A program made the translations under genes and the position numbers. Source: CBDFJH01 sp965198095 (GTDB taxonomy: Bacteria > Latescibacterota > UBA2968 > GCA-2709665). From it: DNA of 64,000 nt. The stretch is from the NCBI GenBank assembly GCA_965198095.1, contig OZ240239.1:2728001-2792000 (forward strand). Direction: 5' to 3'. The notes under the pieces are model-generated. The model made no database searches and was not told the origin of the DNA. It saw only the letters and a list, made by a program, of their open reading frames with translations. Position 1 is the stretch's first letter. Each line of letters begins with the position of its first letter. Shown here piece after piece: positions 34,131 to 42,396 of this stretch.

Positions 34131-35231
34131 TCAGCGCCTGGGACGCCTGTAGAACGGCCTGGGCACCACGACCGCGCTGCGCGGGTGACCCCGAATCAGA
34201 ATGCGCAACGCCTGGCCGATTGCGGAGAATCGGGGAGAGACGTAGGCCATGCCGATCCCTTTGTTGAGCCAAGGCGCGAACGCGCCGCTCGTCACGTGCC
34301 CGATCGGTTGACCCGTGGCGGCCTGCACTTCATAATCCTGCCGCGGAATGGCCCGATCGCGCATCTCGAGCATGACCAGCTTCTTCTGAAACCCTGCGCT
34401 GCGCTGGGCGCGCATCACGTCCGACCCGATGTAGTCGCCCGACTTCGCCACGAAGATGCCGAGCCCGGCCTCGAGAGGGGAGGTCTGTTCATCCAGCTCG
34501 TGGCCGTAGAGCGGCAACGAGGCCTCCAGTCTCAGCGTGTCCCGCGCGCCGAGCCCCGCCGGGAGCACGCCGTGGGCCTCACCCGCGCCCAGGAGGGTCG
34601 ACCAGAGTGTCGCCGCATCGTATGGTGCGACAAAGATCTCAAACCCGTTCTCTCCGGAATACCCCGAGGCGGCGATGAGGGCGGGGCGCCCTGCGATTTC
34701 GCCGCGAGCCACCCGATGGAAACGAAGTTTGTTCAAGTCTACGCGGGTGAGTCCGGCCAGGACAAGACCTGCCTTCGGTCCCTGGAAGGCAAGCAGGGCG
34801 TAGTCGCCGGAACGATCGCGGACCTCTGCGCCCCGAAACGCCGATGCCCGGTCCGACAGGTGTTCCGAGACCTTGTCGACGTTTACCGCGTTTCCGACAA
34901 CGAGAAATCTACGTGCTTCGACCCGGTAGACCATCAGGTCATCGATCGTGCCGCCGTGTTCGTTCAAGAGCATCGAATACTGCAAATCGCCTATACCGAG
35001 CCGGCTCGCGTCGTTGCACGCGACCGATTCGACGAACTCGCTCGCTCGCGGGCCACGTATTTCAAACTCTCCCATGTGGCTTACGTCGAACAGGCCTGCG
35101 GCCGAACGCACCGCGCGATGTTCCTTGACGAGACCCTGGTAGTGTACGGGCATCTCCCAACCCGCAAATTCGACCATCTTGGCCTTCAGGGATTGATGCG
35201 ATTCGAACAGGGGGGTCCGTCTTCCGGACAT
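34131..35231 (-). CDS. gcvT: Aminomethyltransferase, glycine cleavage T protein
   Basis: Transfers the methylene group from the H-protein aminomethyl arm to tetrahydrofolate. The 366-aa protein opens RRTPLFESHQSLKAKMVEFAGWEMPVHY, with FDVSHMGEFEIRGP, NEHGGTIDDLMVYR, FQGPKA, SGYSGENGFEIF and GLGARDTLRLEASLPLYG. ATG at 35231 has GAGG upstream and matches family N-termini; the frame is open 38 codons further up. No gcvH or gcvP is visible in the window, so the rest of the system lies elsewhere. Confidence 0.93.
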   Translation of the reverse strand: MSGRRTPLFESHQSLKAKMVEFAGWEMPVHYQGLVKEHRAVRSAAGLFDVSHMGEFEIRGPRASEFVESVACNDASRLGIGDLQYSMLLNEHGGTIDDLMVYRVEARRFLVVGNAVNVDKVSEHLSDRASAFRGAEVRDRSGDYALLAFQGPKAGLVLAGLTRVDLNKLRFHRVARGEIAGRPALIAASGYSGENGFEIFVAPYDAATLWSTLLGAGEAHGVLPAGLGARDTLRLEASLPLYGHELDEQTSPLEAGLGIFVAKSGDYIGSDVMRAQRSAGFQKKLVMLEMRDRAIPRQDYEVQAATGQPIGHVTSGAFAPWLNKGIGMAYVSPRFSAIGQALRILIRGHPRSAVVVPRPFYRRPRR

Positions 35232-35354
35232 GGCAACCTCAGACCAGGGATTTGCCGAAGTGATTCGACGAGTAAGATACCACGCGAACCCCCTGATCCA
35301 CGAGAAATCTTGCAGCGCTCCCATTTGGAACCGTGGGACCGCCAAAAACGAGGG

Positions 35355-35390
35355 TTGACAATTATAATAATTATATAAATATTATATAAA
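35355..35390 (+). promoter_or_regulatory. AT-rich promoter of the HTH/coiled-coil gene
   Basis: A consensus TTGACA at 35355-35360 is followed by an almost pure A/T stretch to about 35400, offering several -10 candidates (TATTAT at 35380, TATAAA at 35374). The composition is extreme for this GC-rich window. GGAGG precedes the GTG at 35431. Confidence 0.55.
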
Positions 35391-35430
35391 TTAAAATTTT
35401 ATACAAATCCCGAAAATCCGGAGGCTCTCC

Positions 35431-36126
35431 GTGAACGTCGAAGACATCGCTGTCTGCGTAAGTATCCCTCAAGCTGCGAAAGTACTTGCTGTTACCGACA
35501 AGACTGTGAGAAACTACATCGACCGCGGCCTTCTCAGCGCAGAGAAGTGGAACGGCTCGTGGAGGATTCAAAAGGAGGATCTAATAGAAATATATTATAA
35601 AAAATATGGAAAAAAATTGGCACTTTCAGCCAGCGGGAACGAAGGGCATTTCGTGCGGATTCCGATCGGAGAATACGAGCGGCTTCAACGGCGCGCCGGT
35701 CGGCTGGAGGCGGGCCGGCAACAGGTGGAAGAGCTCAAGGCGGAGTTGGAGCTGGCACAGAGGAAAGTGATTGAATTGGAGTCGTCTTCCGCGTCCGGTT
35801 GGACGGAGGCGCGAACGCATAGAGAAGAGAGAGAGGTGCTGGAAAAGAAACTGGATGAGTCGCGGCAGCGGGAGCGGGAGAGCGGTGCGCAGCTGCTGTC
35901 GTGCACGGAGAAGTTGGATGGGATCGGGGAAGCGCGACGGGAGTGTCTGGACGAGATCGAGCGGCTGAAGGAAGAGAGCCGGGGATTGAAGAAGCGGTTG
36001 GAGGCACAGGGGAAGGGACGGAAACGGCGCCGGGAAAAGGCGAGCCCACCGAGGCGCACGCGAGAGACAAACCGATTGAAGCGTCTCTTGCGGGCGTTCT
36101 TCTCGTCAAATTCGGAAGGAGATTAG
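35431..36126 (+). CDS. Helix-turn-helix protein with long coiled coil
   Basis: The 231-aa product starts with a MerR/excisionase-type DNA-binding domain (residues about 9-50: SIPQAAKVLAVTDKTVRNYIDRGLLSAEKWNGSWRIQKEDL). A predicted coiled coil follows, rich in Glu, Arg and Leu (about 75-190), and then a strongly basic tail (GRKRRREKASPPRRTRE). I do not recognise a named family. The first 200 bases are AT-rich and the rest GC-rich. GTG at 35431 has GGAGG about 8 bases upstream. The layout suggests a DNA-bound scaffold or nucleoid-associated factor; that is inference. Confidence 0.75.
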   Translation: MNVEDIAVCVSIPQAAKVLAVTDKTVRNYIDRGLLSAEKWNGSWRIQKEDLIEIYYKKYGKKLALSASGNEGHFVRIPIGEYERLQRRAGRLEAGRQQVEELKAELELAQRKVIELESSSASGWTEARTHREEREVLEKKLDESRQRERESGAQLLSCTEKLDGIGEARRECLDEIERLKEESRGLKKRLEAQGKGRKRRREKASPPRRTRETNRLKRLLRAFFSSNSEGD

Positions 36127-36497
36127 GCTTCTTGTGGCCGTTCGGATCGGTCTCGGCTCGACCTGTTCGCGTTGCGGGCCGTCAAGGCCAGGGCGATAAG
36201 TTGGATTAACGACGCTCGTGCCACTGATCGTGCGATGCGACGCGGGGAACCGGACGACCGGCTGGAAGGCCCGCGCCGTTGAGGCGTCGCGTCGGCGCCG
36301 GGGCGCGGTGACTTTTTCACCGCTTTCTTGTGAAGAAACTCGTCGTCCGTCGTGTGACCGAGGGGCTCGGAGTGGCGCGTCAGATCGTTTTCCACGTTTG
36401 CCAGCCCTTACCCAACGCATCAGCTGTGGAAAAACGGTAATTGGTTTACATAATGTATCTTATAATCGTTTTGTCTCGTCCGCTTGGCGCGGTTACG
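36127..36497. other. Intergenic region between the coiled-coil gene and the TPR gene
   Basis: No gene is convincing. The two flanking genes converge here. An AT-rich patch lies at about 36430-36475; I see no clean terminator. Confidence 0.3.
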
Positions 36498-37193
36498 TTA
36501 CTCTAAAACGTGTTCTCGATTCAGGACCAGCATCTCGATCTCTGTCCTGGCGGTCCGTCCCGGCGAGCTGTTTGAGTAACTCTCCACGATTTTGCGCAAG
36601 ATGTCGACCTGTCGTTCCGTGTCCCCCGTCAGACCGGAGCAGCGGGCGGCGTGCGTGAGCGCGAAGGGCGCGTAAGGCGAGGATGGATGCGTCTCCGCAT
36701 AGCGCGTGTAGGCGACGATGGCACCAGAGTAGTCGTTCTGTTCCTCGAGGCAGGCAGCAACACCGGAAGCGGCTGCGTATCCGAGCGCTCCCCCGTCTCC
36801 ATAGTTGTCCAGGTAGGATTGGTACGCGGCCTGGGCCTCCGGATGACGGCCGAGCTCGAAGTAGAGATTTCCGAGGAAGACCGTGGCGTGACGGGCCTCC
36901 GGGTTGCCCTCGTAGTCATCCACAATCCGCTCGGCCTGGAGGATGGCCTCTCCGGTCTTGCCCTGGTACAAAGAGATTCGTACCTCGCCAAACGCATCGA
37001 TCACTGCCTCCGCCCGGGTTTGAGATCGTCGTTGATACAAGGCGGCAATCAAAATGACAACCACGGCGGCGGCGGCGATCGCAAGGATTTTGGTATACTC
37101 CTGCTTCGCGTAGGCCCAGATCTTCAGCGTCCAGATCAGGAATTCATCCTGTTTGACCTCTTTCCGGGTCAGTCGTTTTCTTACCCTTTGCAT
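36498..37193 (-). CDS. Membrane-anchored tetratricopeptide-repeat protein
   Basis: The 231-aa product has a basic cytoplasmic N-terminus, one membrane segment (about residues 35-53: ILAIAAAAVVVILIAALY) and TPR-like repeats outside (HATVFLGNLYFELGRHPEAQAAYQSYLDNYG, GVAACLEEQNDYSGAIVAYTRYAETHP). The layout recalls YfgM-like ancillary translocon proteins and periplasmic TPR scaffolds. ATG 37193 follows a predicted promoter by about 60 bases; the frame is open further up but without support. The function is not known. Confidence 0.8.
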   Translation of the reverse strand: MQRVRKRLTRKEVKQDEFLIWTLKIWAYAKQEYTKILAIAAAAVVVILIAALYQRRSQTRAEAVIDAFGEVRISLYQGKTGEAILQAERIVDDYEGNPEARHATVFLGNLYFELGRHPEAQAAYQSYLDNYGDGGALGYAAASGVAACLEEQNDYSGAIVAYTRYAETHPSSPYAPFALTHAARCSGLTGDTERQVDILRKIVESYSNSSPGRTARTEIEMLVLNREHVLE

Positions 37194-37260
37194 GACGCTT
37201 TCGCCTCTGACCGTTCCACGACTTTGAATAAAAGGGTTTATTTTTATGCCAGTTAGGCAC

Positions 37261-37289
37261 AATATAGAAAAAAACGACGGAGGTGACAA
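37261..37289 (-). promoter_or_regulatory. Predicted promoter of the TPR gene
   Basis: On the minus strand TTGTCA (37289-37284), a 17-base spacer, TATATT (37266-37261). The rest of the gap from 37194 to 37495 shows no gene. Confidence 0.5.
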
Positions 37290-37495
37290 GCCAAAAGCGC
37301 CTCGCCGTCGAGACGGCTTCTTCAGCCCGCTATTCCTCTGAATCAAGGGTTGTGAAAGCAAGGGGAAACCGTCCGCGCTTCCCCACCGTGAAGGTCTGGG
37401 AATTCGGGGATTGTACGTTGCGCTCACGCTTGAATTGACTATGTTTGGATGTGGGCCTTCGCCTATCTGTCGATTAACCGGGGAGATATGATGAT

Positions 37496-38626
37496 ATGAC
37501 CGTTTCCGCCGAACTGCCGGTCGTAAGCCCGGCCCCCCTCGAGGCGGTTCTGGACGGCCTTACCGTTGGGCTGGAGTCGGAGGAACTCTGGGAAGGGCTC
37601 GTCGACGACTGGATACGCTGCTTTGCCTGCGGTCACCGCTGCAGGATCCCCCCTGGCCGGCGAGGGATCTGCAAGGTCCGATACAATCAACGTGGGACAC
37701 TGCACGTCCCGTGGGGCTACGTGGCCGGCCTGCAGTGCGATCCAACGGAAAAGAAGCCCTTTTTCCACGTCTTTCCGGGTTCCAACACGCTGACCTTCGG
37801 GATGTTGGGATGTGATCTGCACTGTTCCTATTGCCAGAATTGGCTTACCTCCCAAGCGCTGAGAGATTCCGCAGCGGTCGCGCTCCCGCGCGAAACATCT
37901 GCTCGGGAGCTGATCAGAAAGGGGAAGCAGCTCCGGGGCATGATAGTGGCCAGCTCCTACAATGAGCCGCTGATTACCTCGGAATGGGCCGTTCAAGTCT
38001 TTCGGGAGGCGAAGGCGGAGGGGTTGAAAACAGCTTTCGTTTCGAACGGAAACGCCACGCCTGAAGTCCTGGACTACCTGAGGCCGTGGACAGATTGCTA
38101 CAAAATCGATCTAAAAACGATGTCAGATCGAAACTATCGCAGGCTGGGCGGGGTGCTCCGGAACGTCCTGGATACGATTCGGATGGTGTATGAACGCGGG
38201 TTCTGGATGGAGATCGTGACCCTGCTCGTGCCGGGTTGGAACAGTTCGGAGGCGGAAATACGGGATGCGGCGGAGTTTCTCGTATCCGTTTCTCCGGAAA
38301 TTCCCTGGCACGTGACCGCATTCCACAAAGACTACAAGATGACCGAACCGGACAACGCGTCGGCGGAGCTCCTCGTCAAAGCGGCGGAAACCGGGAAAGA
38401 GGTCGGGCTGGACTATGTGTACGCGGGCAACCTCCCCGGACAGGTCGGGGACTTTGAGAATACGCGGTGTGCCCGGTGTGGCGGCCTCCTCGTCCGGCGT
38501 ACCGGGTTTTACGTCGAGCAGGTCCGGATCGGGGACGATGGAAGCTGTCCGGATTGCGGCCACGTGACCCCGGGCATTTGGGGGCAGATCCCTCGCAAGT
38601 CGGACGGGTTCGTCAGACCGCTTTGA
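37496..38626 (+). CDS. amrS: AmmeMemoRadiSam system radical-SAM enzyme (AmrS-like)
   Basis: The 376-aa protein has an N-terminal zinc-like site (CFACGHRCRIPPGRRGICKVR) and the radical-SAM cluster motif GCDLHCSYCQNW (CxxxCxxC). SSYNEPLITSEWAVQVFREAK, VSNGNATPEVL and IVTLLVPGWN follow, with a C-terminal CxxC pair (CARCGG; CPDCGH). This is the family called the AmmeMemoRadiSam radical-SAM enzyme, related to pyruvate-formate-lyase-activating proteins. Its partners (AMMECR1 and MEMO homologues) are not visible in the window. The function of the system is not established. ATG at 37496. Confidence 0.85.
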   Translation: MTVSAELPVVSPAPLEAVLDGLTVGLESEELWEGLVDDWIRCFACGHRCRIPPGRRGICKVRYNQRGTLHVPWGYVAGLQCDPTEKKPFFHVFPGSNTLTFGMLGCDLHCSYCQNWLTSQALRDSAAVALPRETSARELIRKGKQLRGMIVASSYNEPLITSEWAVQVFREAKAEGLKTAFVSNGNATPEVLDYLRPWTDCYKIDLKTMSDRNYRRLGGVLRNVLDTIRMVYERGFWMEIVTLLVPGWNSSEAEIRDAAEFLVSVSPEIPWHVTAFHKDYKMTEPDNASAELLVKAAETGKEVGLDYVYAGNLPGQVGDFENTRCARCGGLLVRRTGFYVEQVRIGDDGSCPDCGHVTPGIWGQIPRKSDGFVRPL

Positions 38627-38975
38627 AGCGCGCCATTCCCGGGTCAGAGCAGGCTTCCATCCAGCGAGAGTCGACCTTGCTCGGCGGCCCCTCTCCCCTT
38701 CCCGGCTCGCAGACAGGACGATCGGTTTCGGCCCCAGGGCGTCCGGTCTCGACCTGGATCCCCCTGGCACCGCCTTGACCGCTCGCCACAGAAGGAGTCT
38801 CCGCCCCCTCGTGGCTGGGTCCGAGGCCGACGTGGGCAAAGCGGCAGATCTGACGCCGTCAAGGGCGCGGTCGATCCCCAAGGAGGCCGGGGAGAGGTAA
38901 AACGACCGATTTGCCGGCCCTTCCCAGAACCTTCCGGTTTGAAATTTCCGCATAAGGGGACGTATTGAGGAGAGC

Positions 38976-39115
38976 GTCAATACACAAGGTCTAAATCACG
39001 TGTGCCACGGGCGGCTCGCCCGCCCGTGAAAAATTCATTGCTCTAAGTATTACAAAATTCGCTCGTCATTTTCCACCGGCAGCAAGCTGCCGGTGCCACC
39101 CGGTTATGTATTGAC
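38976..39115. repeat. 140-base segment bounded by GTCAATACA inverted repeats
   Basis: GTCAATACA at 38976 faces TGTATTGAC at 39107-39115. Inside lie two palindromes: CACGGGCG/CGCCCGTG (39006-39028) and CACCGGCAGC-AA-GCTGCCGGTG (39074-39095), of the kind seen in REP-like families. GTCAATACA plus AAGGTCTAA recurs as an 18-of-19 match at 39278-39296. Confidence 0.7.
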
Positions 39116-39202
39116 CCCTGTCAAGAGCTCCGAAGGTGGTGTATGTCCAACGCCACGACTTTTGTAGATTTACCCGTAGCCTCCTCCTTCTCGCTGGGGA
39201 CA

Positions 39203-39268
39203 GGTCTTTGGTTGAACTTCCGTTTTCCCAAAGACCTCCTCCGATCACCGAGATCGGAGGAGGTCTTT
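39203..39268 (+). promoter_or_regulatory. Attenuator-like three-segment structure with 17-bp terminator stem
   Basis: Segment 1 GGTCTTTGG (39203-39211) can pair with CCAAAGACC (39228-39236). The same bases begin segment 2, which pairs perfectly over 17 bp (39230-39246 with 39252-39268, loop ACCGA). The two pairings exclude each other. A short T-run ends the second stem. No downstream gene on the plus strand is close. Confidence 0.55.
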
Positions 39269-39312
39269 CATATACCCGTCAATACAAAAGGTCTAAGGAG
39301 AGCACGATACGG

Positions 39313-39403
39313 TTGACACGATACGCCCCTGGAATACGCGGAAATGATGTCAACGATTTACCGCTCCCCGTAATAGTATCGTCCGGCCTCGTATCGTTGT
39401 CAA
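39313..39403. repeat. Inverted repeat around TTGACA(A)CGATACG
   Basis: TTGACACGATACG (39313-39325) faces CGTATCGTTGTCAA (39390-39403), one base of indel apart, enclosing about 65 bases without a gene. Confidence 0.5.
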
Positions 39404-39517
39404 GGGATGCCACGAAGATTCTCGCGACATCTGCTCAGGATGCGTTCGAGCGCTGCCGAAGCGTCCCGCAGACTACAAAACAGACCGTTTTGAGCCGTCC
39501 GAGTCGCAGGTCGCCCC

Positions 39518-40666
39518 CTACCAGTTCGTGAATGATCCGTCCTCCCGGAACCAGTGTGGACATTCCCAGAACTCGAAGGGGGCTTCCGCCATCTCCTCGT
39601 TGAACTCCACGCCGAGCCCGGGGCCTTCCGGCAACGGATAGGAGCTGCCATCCAAACGATGCTGGACGGGAAAGAACTCGTCGCTGAACGTGAACTCGTG
39701 TTTCCGATCCTCCAACCAGGCGAAGTTTGAGACCGCCGCACCAAAGTGGATGTGCGCGGCCGTACTGATCGGTCCGAGCGGATTGTGGGGCATCATGTCT
39801 ATATAGTGGGCTTCGCTCCATCCTGCCACCTTCATACCCTCCGTAAAGCCGCCAACGTTGCAGATATCGATTCTCGCGAAGTTGGTCAGCCCTCTCTCGA
39901 TGTAGGGCACGAACGCCCATTTGCTCGAAAACTCCTCCCCTATTGCGAGAGGCGCCCGGATCATCTGGCGGAGCGCCGCATATGCGTCTGGTGTTTCACA
40001 CCGGATCGGTTCCTCCAGGAAGTCGAGCGTCCCTTCTGGCATCCTTTGACAGAAGGAAGCGGCCTCGGCCACACTCAGACGGTGGTGGTAGTCGATTCCG
40101 AGCACGGGAGAGCGTCCCACCTCTTCCCGGACCGCAGCCATCCATTCTGCGGAGTGGGCGATCGACTCTCGGGGTTCGAAGCGTGTTTCGTTCTCCTCGG
40201 CCCCCGGGTGGGCTGGCGTGAACCGAATCACATTCCAACCCGCCTGGATCAGATCGACCGCCTCTTCGATCACTTCCGGCCCGTGGAGGGGATATTCGGA
40301 GGTGACAAAGCAGGGCACCGCGTCGCGCTGCGCGCCTCCCAGCAGTTGGTAGACCGGCACCCCCAGCTTTCTGGCCACGAGGTCGTGCAACGCGATGTCG
40401 ATCGCAGATATGGCCCCGGTGAGGATGCGGCCGCCTTCGAAATATTGACCGCGGTAGAGCTCCTGCCAGATGGCCCCGATCCGCATGGGGTCTCTTCCCA
40501 GCAGGAATTCCCGAAAATGTTTCACGGCCCCCGCGACTGCGAGTTCTCGACCCGACACACCCGCCTCTCCCCACCCGTAGTAGCCTTCATCCGTTTCCAC
40601 TTTCAAGACAAACTGATTCCTGTGTCCGACCCGCACCGGGTAGGACTTGATGTCCGTGATCTTCAT
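39518..40666 (-). CDS. Mandelate racemase/muconate lactonizing enzyme family, galactonate-dehydratase-like
   Basis: Enolase-superfamily enzyme predicted to dehydrate a sugar acid. The 382-aa protein has an N-terminal capping domain (MKITDIKSYPVRVGHRN, GWGEAG). In the barrel the likely metal ligands lie in GIDYHHR, FLEEPI and GEEFSS. MMPHNPLGP supplies the catalytic His, as in D-galactonate dehydratase. The capping segment around GGAQRDAVPCF is typical too. It is followed in transcription by nothing close; upstream on the same strand lie an acyl-CoA ligase and an SDR. The exact substrate is not determined. Confidence 0.85.
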   Translation of the reverse strand: MKITDIKSYPVRVGHRNQFVLKVETDEGYYGWGEAGVSGRELAVAGAVKHFREFLLGRDPMRIGAIWQELYRGQYFEGGRILTGAISAIDIALHDLVARKLGVPVYQLLGGAQRDAVPCFVTSEYPLHGPEVIEEAVDLIQAGWNVIRFTPAHPGAEENETRFEPRESIAHSAEWMAAVREEVGRSPVLGIDYHHRLSVAEAASFCQRMPEGTLDFLEEPIRCETPDAYAALRQMIRAPLAIGEEFSSKWAFVPYIERGLTNFARIDICNVGGFTEGMKVAGWSEAHYIDMMPHNPLGPISTAAHIHFGAAVSNFAWLEDRKHEFTFSDEFFPVQHRLDGSSYPLPEGPGLGVEFNEEMAEAPFEFWECPHWFREDGSFTNW

Positions 40667-40766
40667 TTCGCCTCCTGTCGTTGTCGCGGTTCAAGTTGAT
40701 ACGCTGACCCCCGGGTCTCTTTTCACCGAATGCCGCTTCCTGTCCGGGAAGCGGGACATCGATCGC

Positions 40767-42323
40767 CTACGCTGCAGCGCCCCTCAGGACGCGCCTCAAC
40801 ACTTGGCCCTTCGCGCCCTTGGGAAGGGTATCGCGGAAAAGGACCTTGCGAGGATACTTGTAGGCGGCGATCCTCTTTTTGCAGTAGCCGATCAGCGCGG
40901 CCTCGGTCGTGGTCATCCCCGGGGCCAGCACCACGACGGCCACGATCTCTTCCCCGCAGGTGGCATCGGGCACACCGATCACGGCAGCCTCGGCAACGGC
41001 CGGATGCCGGACGAGGAGATCCTCGACCTCGCGCGGATAGACACTGTATCCGTTGCGCAGAATCATATCCTTCTTGCGGTCGACGACAAACAGATGGCCT
41101 TCAGCGTCCAGGTAGCCGATGTCGCCGGTGTGGAACCCGTCGCCGCGCATCACGCAGGATGTGGCTTCGGGATCTCCGAAATAACCCTTCATCACCGGAT
41201 CTCCGCGCACGACGATCTCTCCGGCTGAACCGCGAGGGCGTTCCCTTCCCTGATCGTCGACGATTCGAACCTGCACGCCCGCGATCGGCTCGCCTACGCT
41301 GCCGGGCTTCCTGGGCGCGCCCGCCGTGCGGGATGCGACGACGGGCGAAGTCTCGGAGAGGCCGTAGCCTTCCAGGATCTCGGCGCGGAACGTCTCCTCG
41401 AAGGCCTTGATCGAGCTTGCGGGAACCGGCGCCCCTCCCACCAGGCAATAGCGAAGCGTGGAAGGGATCGACGTTTGGGTTTTGGCATAATCTACGAGGG
41501 AACGAATCATGGCGGGCACGGCGGCCGAGAGGGTGATCCCGTCGTCGCAGATCTTGTGAAACGCGCGCGCCGCCGAGAATCGAGGCAGGAGGGAAACGGC
41601 AGCCCCGTGAAACAGGGGCGCATTCTGCAGGCAGGTCTGCCCAAAGCTGTGAGAAAACGGCAGAGATGCCAGCACGACGTGGCCCGGGCCCCACCGCTCC
41701 GCCTCACCGTTTGGGCGTCGGGTCGTCTTCTCGGAAACCCATCGTGCGTTGGAGAAGAGATTGAAATGGGTGATCTCCGCTCCCTTTGGCCTTCCCGTCG
41801 TGCCGGAGGTATGGAAGATGACCGCCGTATCGTCTGCCGCTGTCGGCGCAATCTTCGGATCTTCGGGAGCCGACGCGATGCAAGTGTCAAAGTCGAGCGA
41901 GCCTTCGCGGGTGGATCCGGTTCGTGAATCGCGAATCAAGAACAGGCGGCGACAGACCCCGGCGTTGGCAAACCCTTCCAGCCCGGCTTCCAACGCCCCT
42001 TCCCAAAGGACCATGCCGGTTGCCCGCGATGCGTTGAGCCTCGAGGCGACTTCTTCGCCCACGAGGAGGATGTTGAGTGGCACGACGATGCCGCCGACTG
42101 AAAGGATGCCGAAGTAGGCAACCGTGAACTGCGGCAGGTTCGGGGCCATGAGGGCGACCCGGTCACCGGGACGGACGCCGGAACCTCTGAGGACGTGCGC
42201 GAATTTCCGACGCATGGTTTCCAACTCGCCGTATGAGACGACGCCCCCATCGTAAAGAAGAGACGGCGCGTTCGCGTATTGACGCGCACTGTTGCAAAGG
42301 ATAGAGGCCAAATTCAAAGGCAT
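40767..42323 (-). CDS. AMP-binding acyl-CoA ligase
   Basis: Predicted fatty- or aryl-acyl-CoA synthetase of the ANL superfamily. The 518-aa protein has VIFHTSGTTGRPKGAE (A3), EGYGLSETSPVV (A5), FHTGDIGYLDAEGHLFVVDRKKDMILRNGYSVYPREVE (A7-A8) and a C-terminal lid. The A10 segment reads LPKGAKGQVLRR, where the family has GK; the normally conserved Lys is Gln. ATG 42323 is preferred since family proteins start just before NLASILCNSARQYANAPSLLY; the open frame extends 23 codons further. An SDR gene lies 73 bases upstream on the same strand. Confidence 0.88.
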   Translation of the reverse strand: MPLNLASILCNSARQYANAPSLLYDGGVVSYGELETMRRKFAHVLRGSGVRPGDRVALMAPNLPQFTVAYFGILSVGGIVVPLNILLVGEEVASRLNASRATGMVLWEGALEAGLEGFANAGVCRRLFLIRDSRTGSTREGSLDFDTCIASAPEDPKIAPTAADDTAVIFHTSGTTGRPKGAEITHFNLFSNARWVSEKTTRRPNGEAERWGPGHVVLASLPFSHSFGQTCLQNAPLFHGAAVSLLPRFSAARAFHKICDDGITLSAAVPAMIRSLVDYAKTQTSIPSTLRYCLVGGAPVPASSIKAFEETFRAEILEGYGLSETSPVVASRTAGAPRKPGSVGEPIAGVQVRIVDDQGRERPRGSAGEIVVRGDPVMKGYFGDPEATSCVMRGDGFHTGDIGYLDAEGHLFVVDRKKDMILRNGYSVYPREVEDLLVRHPAVAEAAVIGVPDATCGEEIVAVVVLAPGMTTTEAALIGYCKKRIAAYKYPRKVLFRDTLPKGAKGQVLRRVLRGAAA

Positions 42324-42396
42324 CGAGAGAGACTCGATTGAGGGTGGCTTTTGGGGCCTTTGATCCGACGGACGGCTGTGCCAAGCCGTCACGTCT

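Larger units (their letters stand above)
38627..39517. other. Gene-free, palindrome-rich island
   Basis: No convincing gene in 890 bases. It contains two REP-like palindromes, a repeated GTCAATACA motif in both orientations, a three-segment stem structure and another inverted repeat; these are listed separately. Confidence 0.6.

Noticed and set aside
37284..37439. Short plus-strand frame from GTG after GGAGG upstream of amrS
   Set aside because: The GGAGG overlaps the -35 box of a well-placed minus-strand promoter and the peptide is unstructured.
39066..39248. 60-codon minus-strand frame in the palindrome island
   Set aside because: It reads through two stem structures and has no ribosome site or family features.
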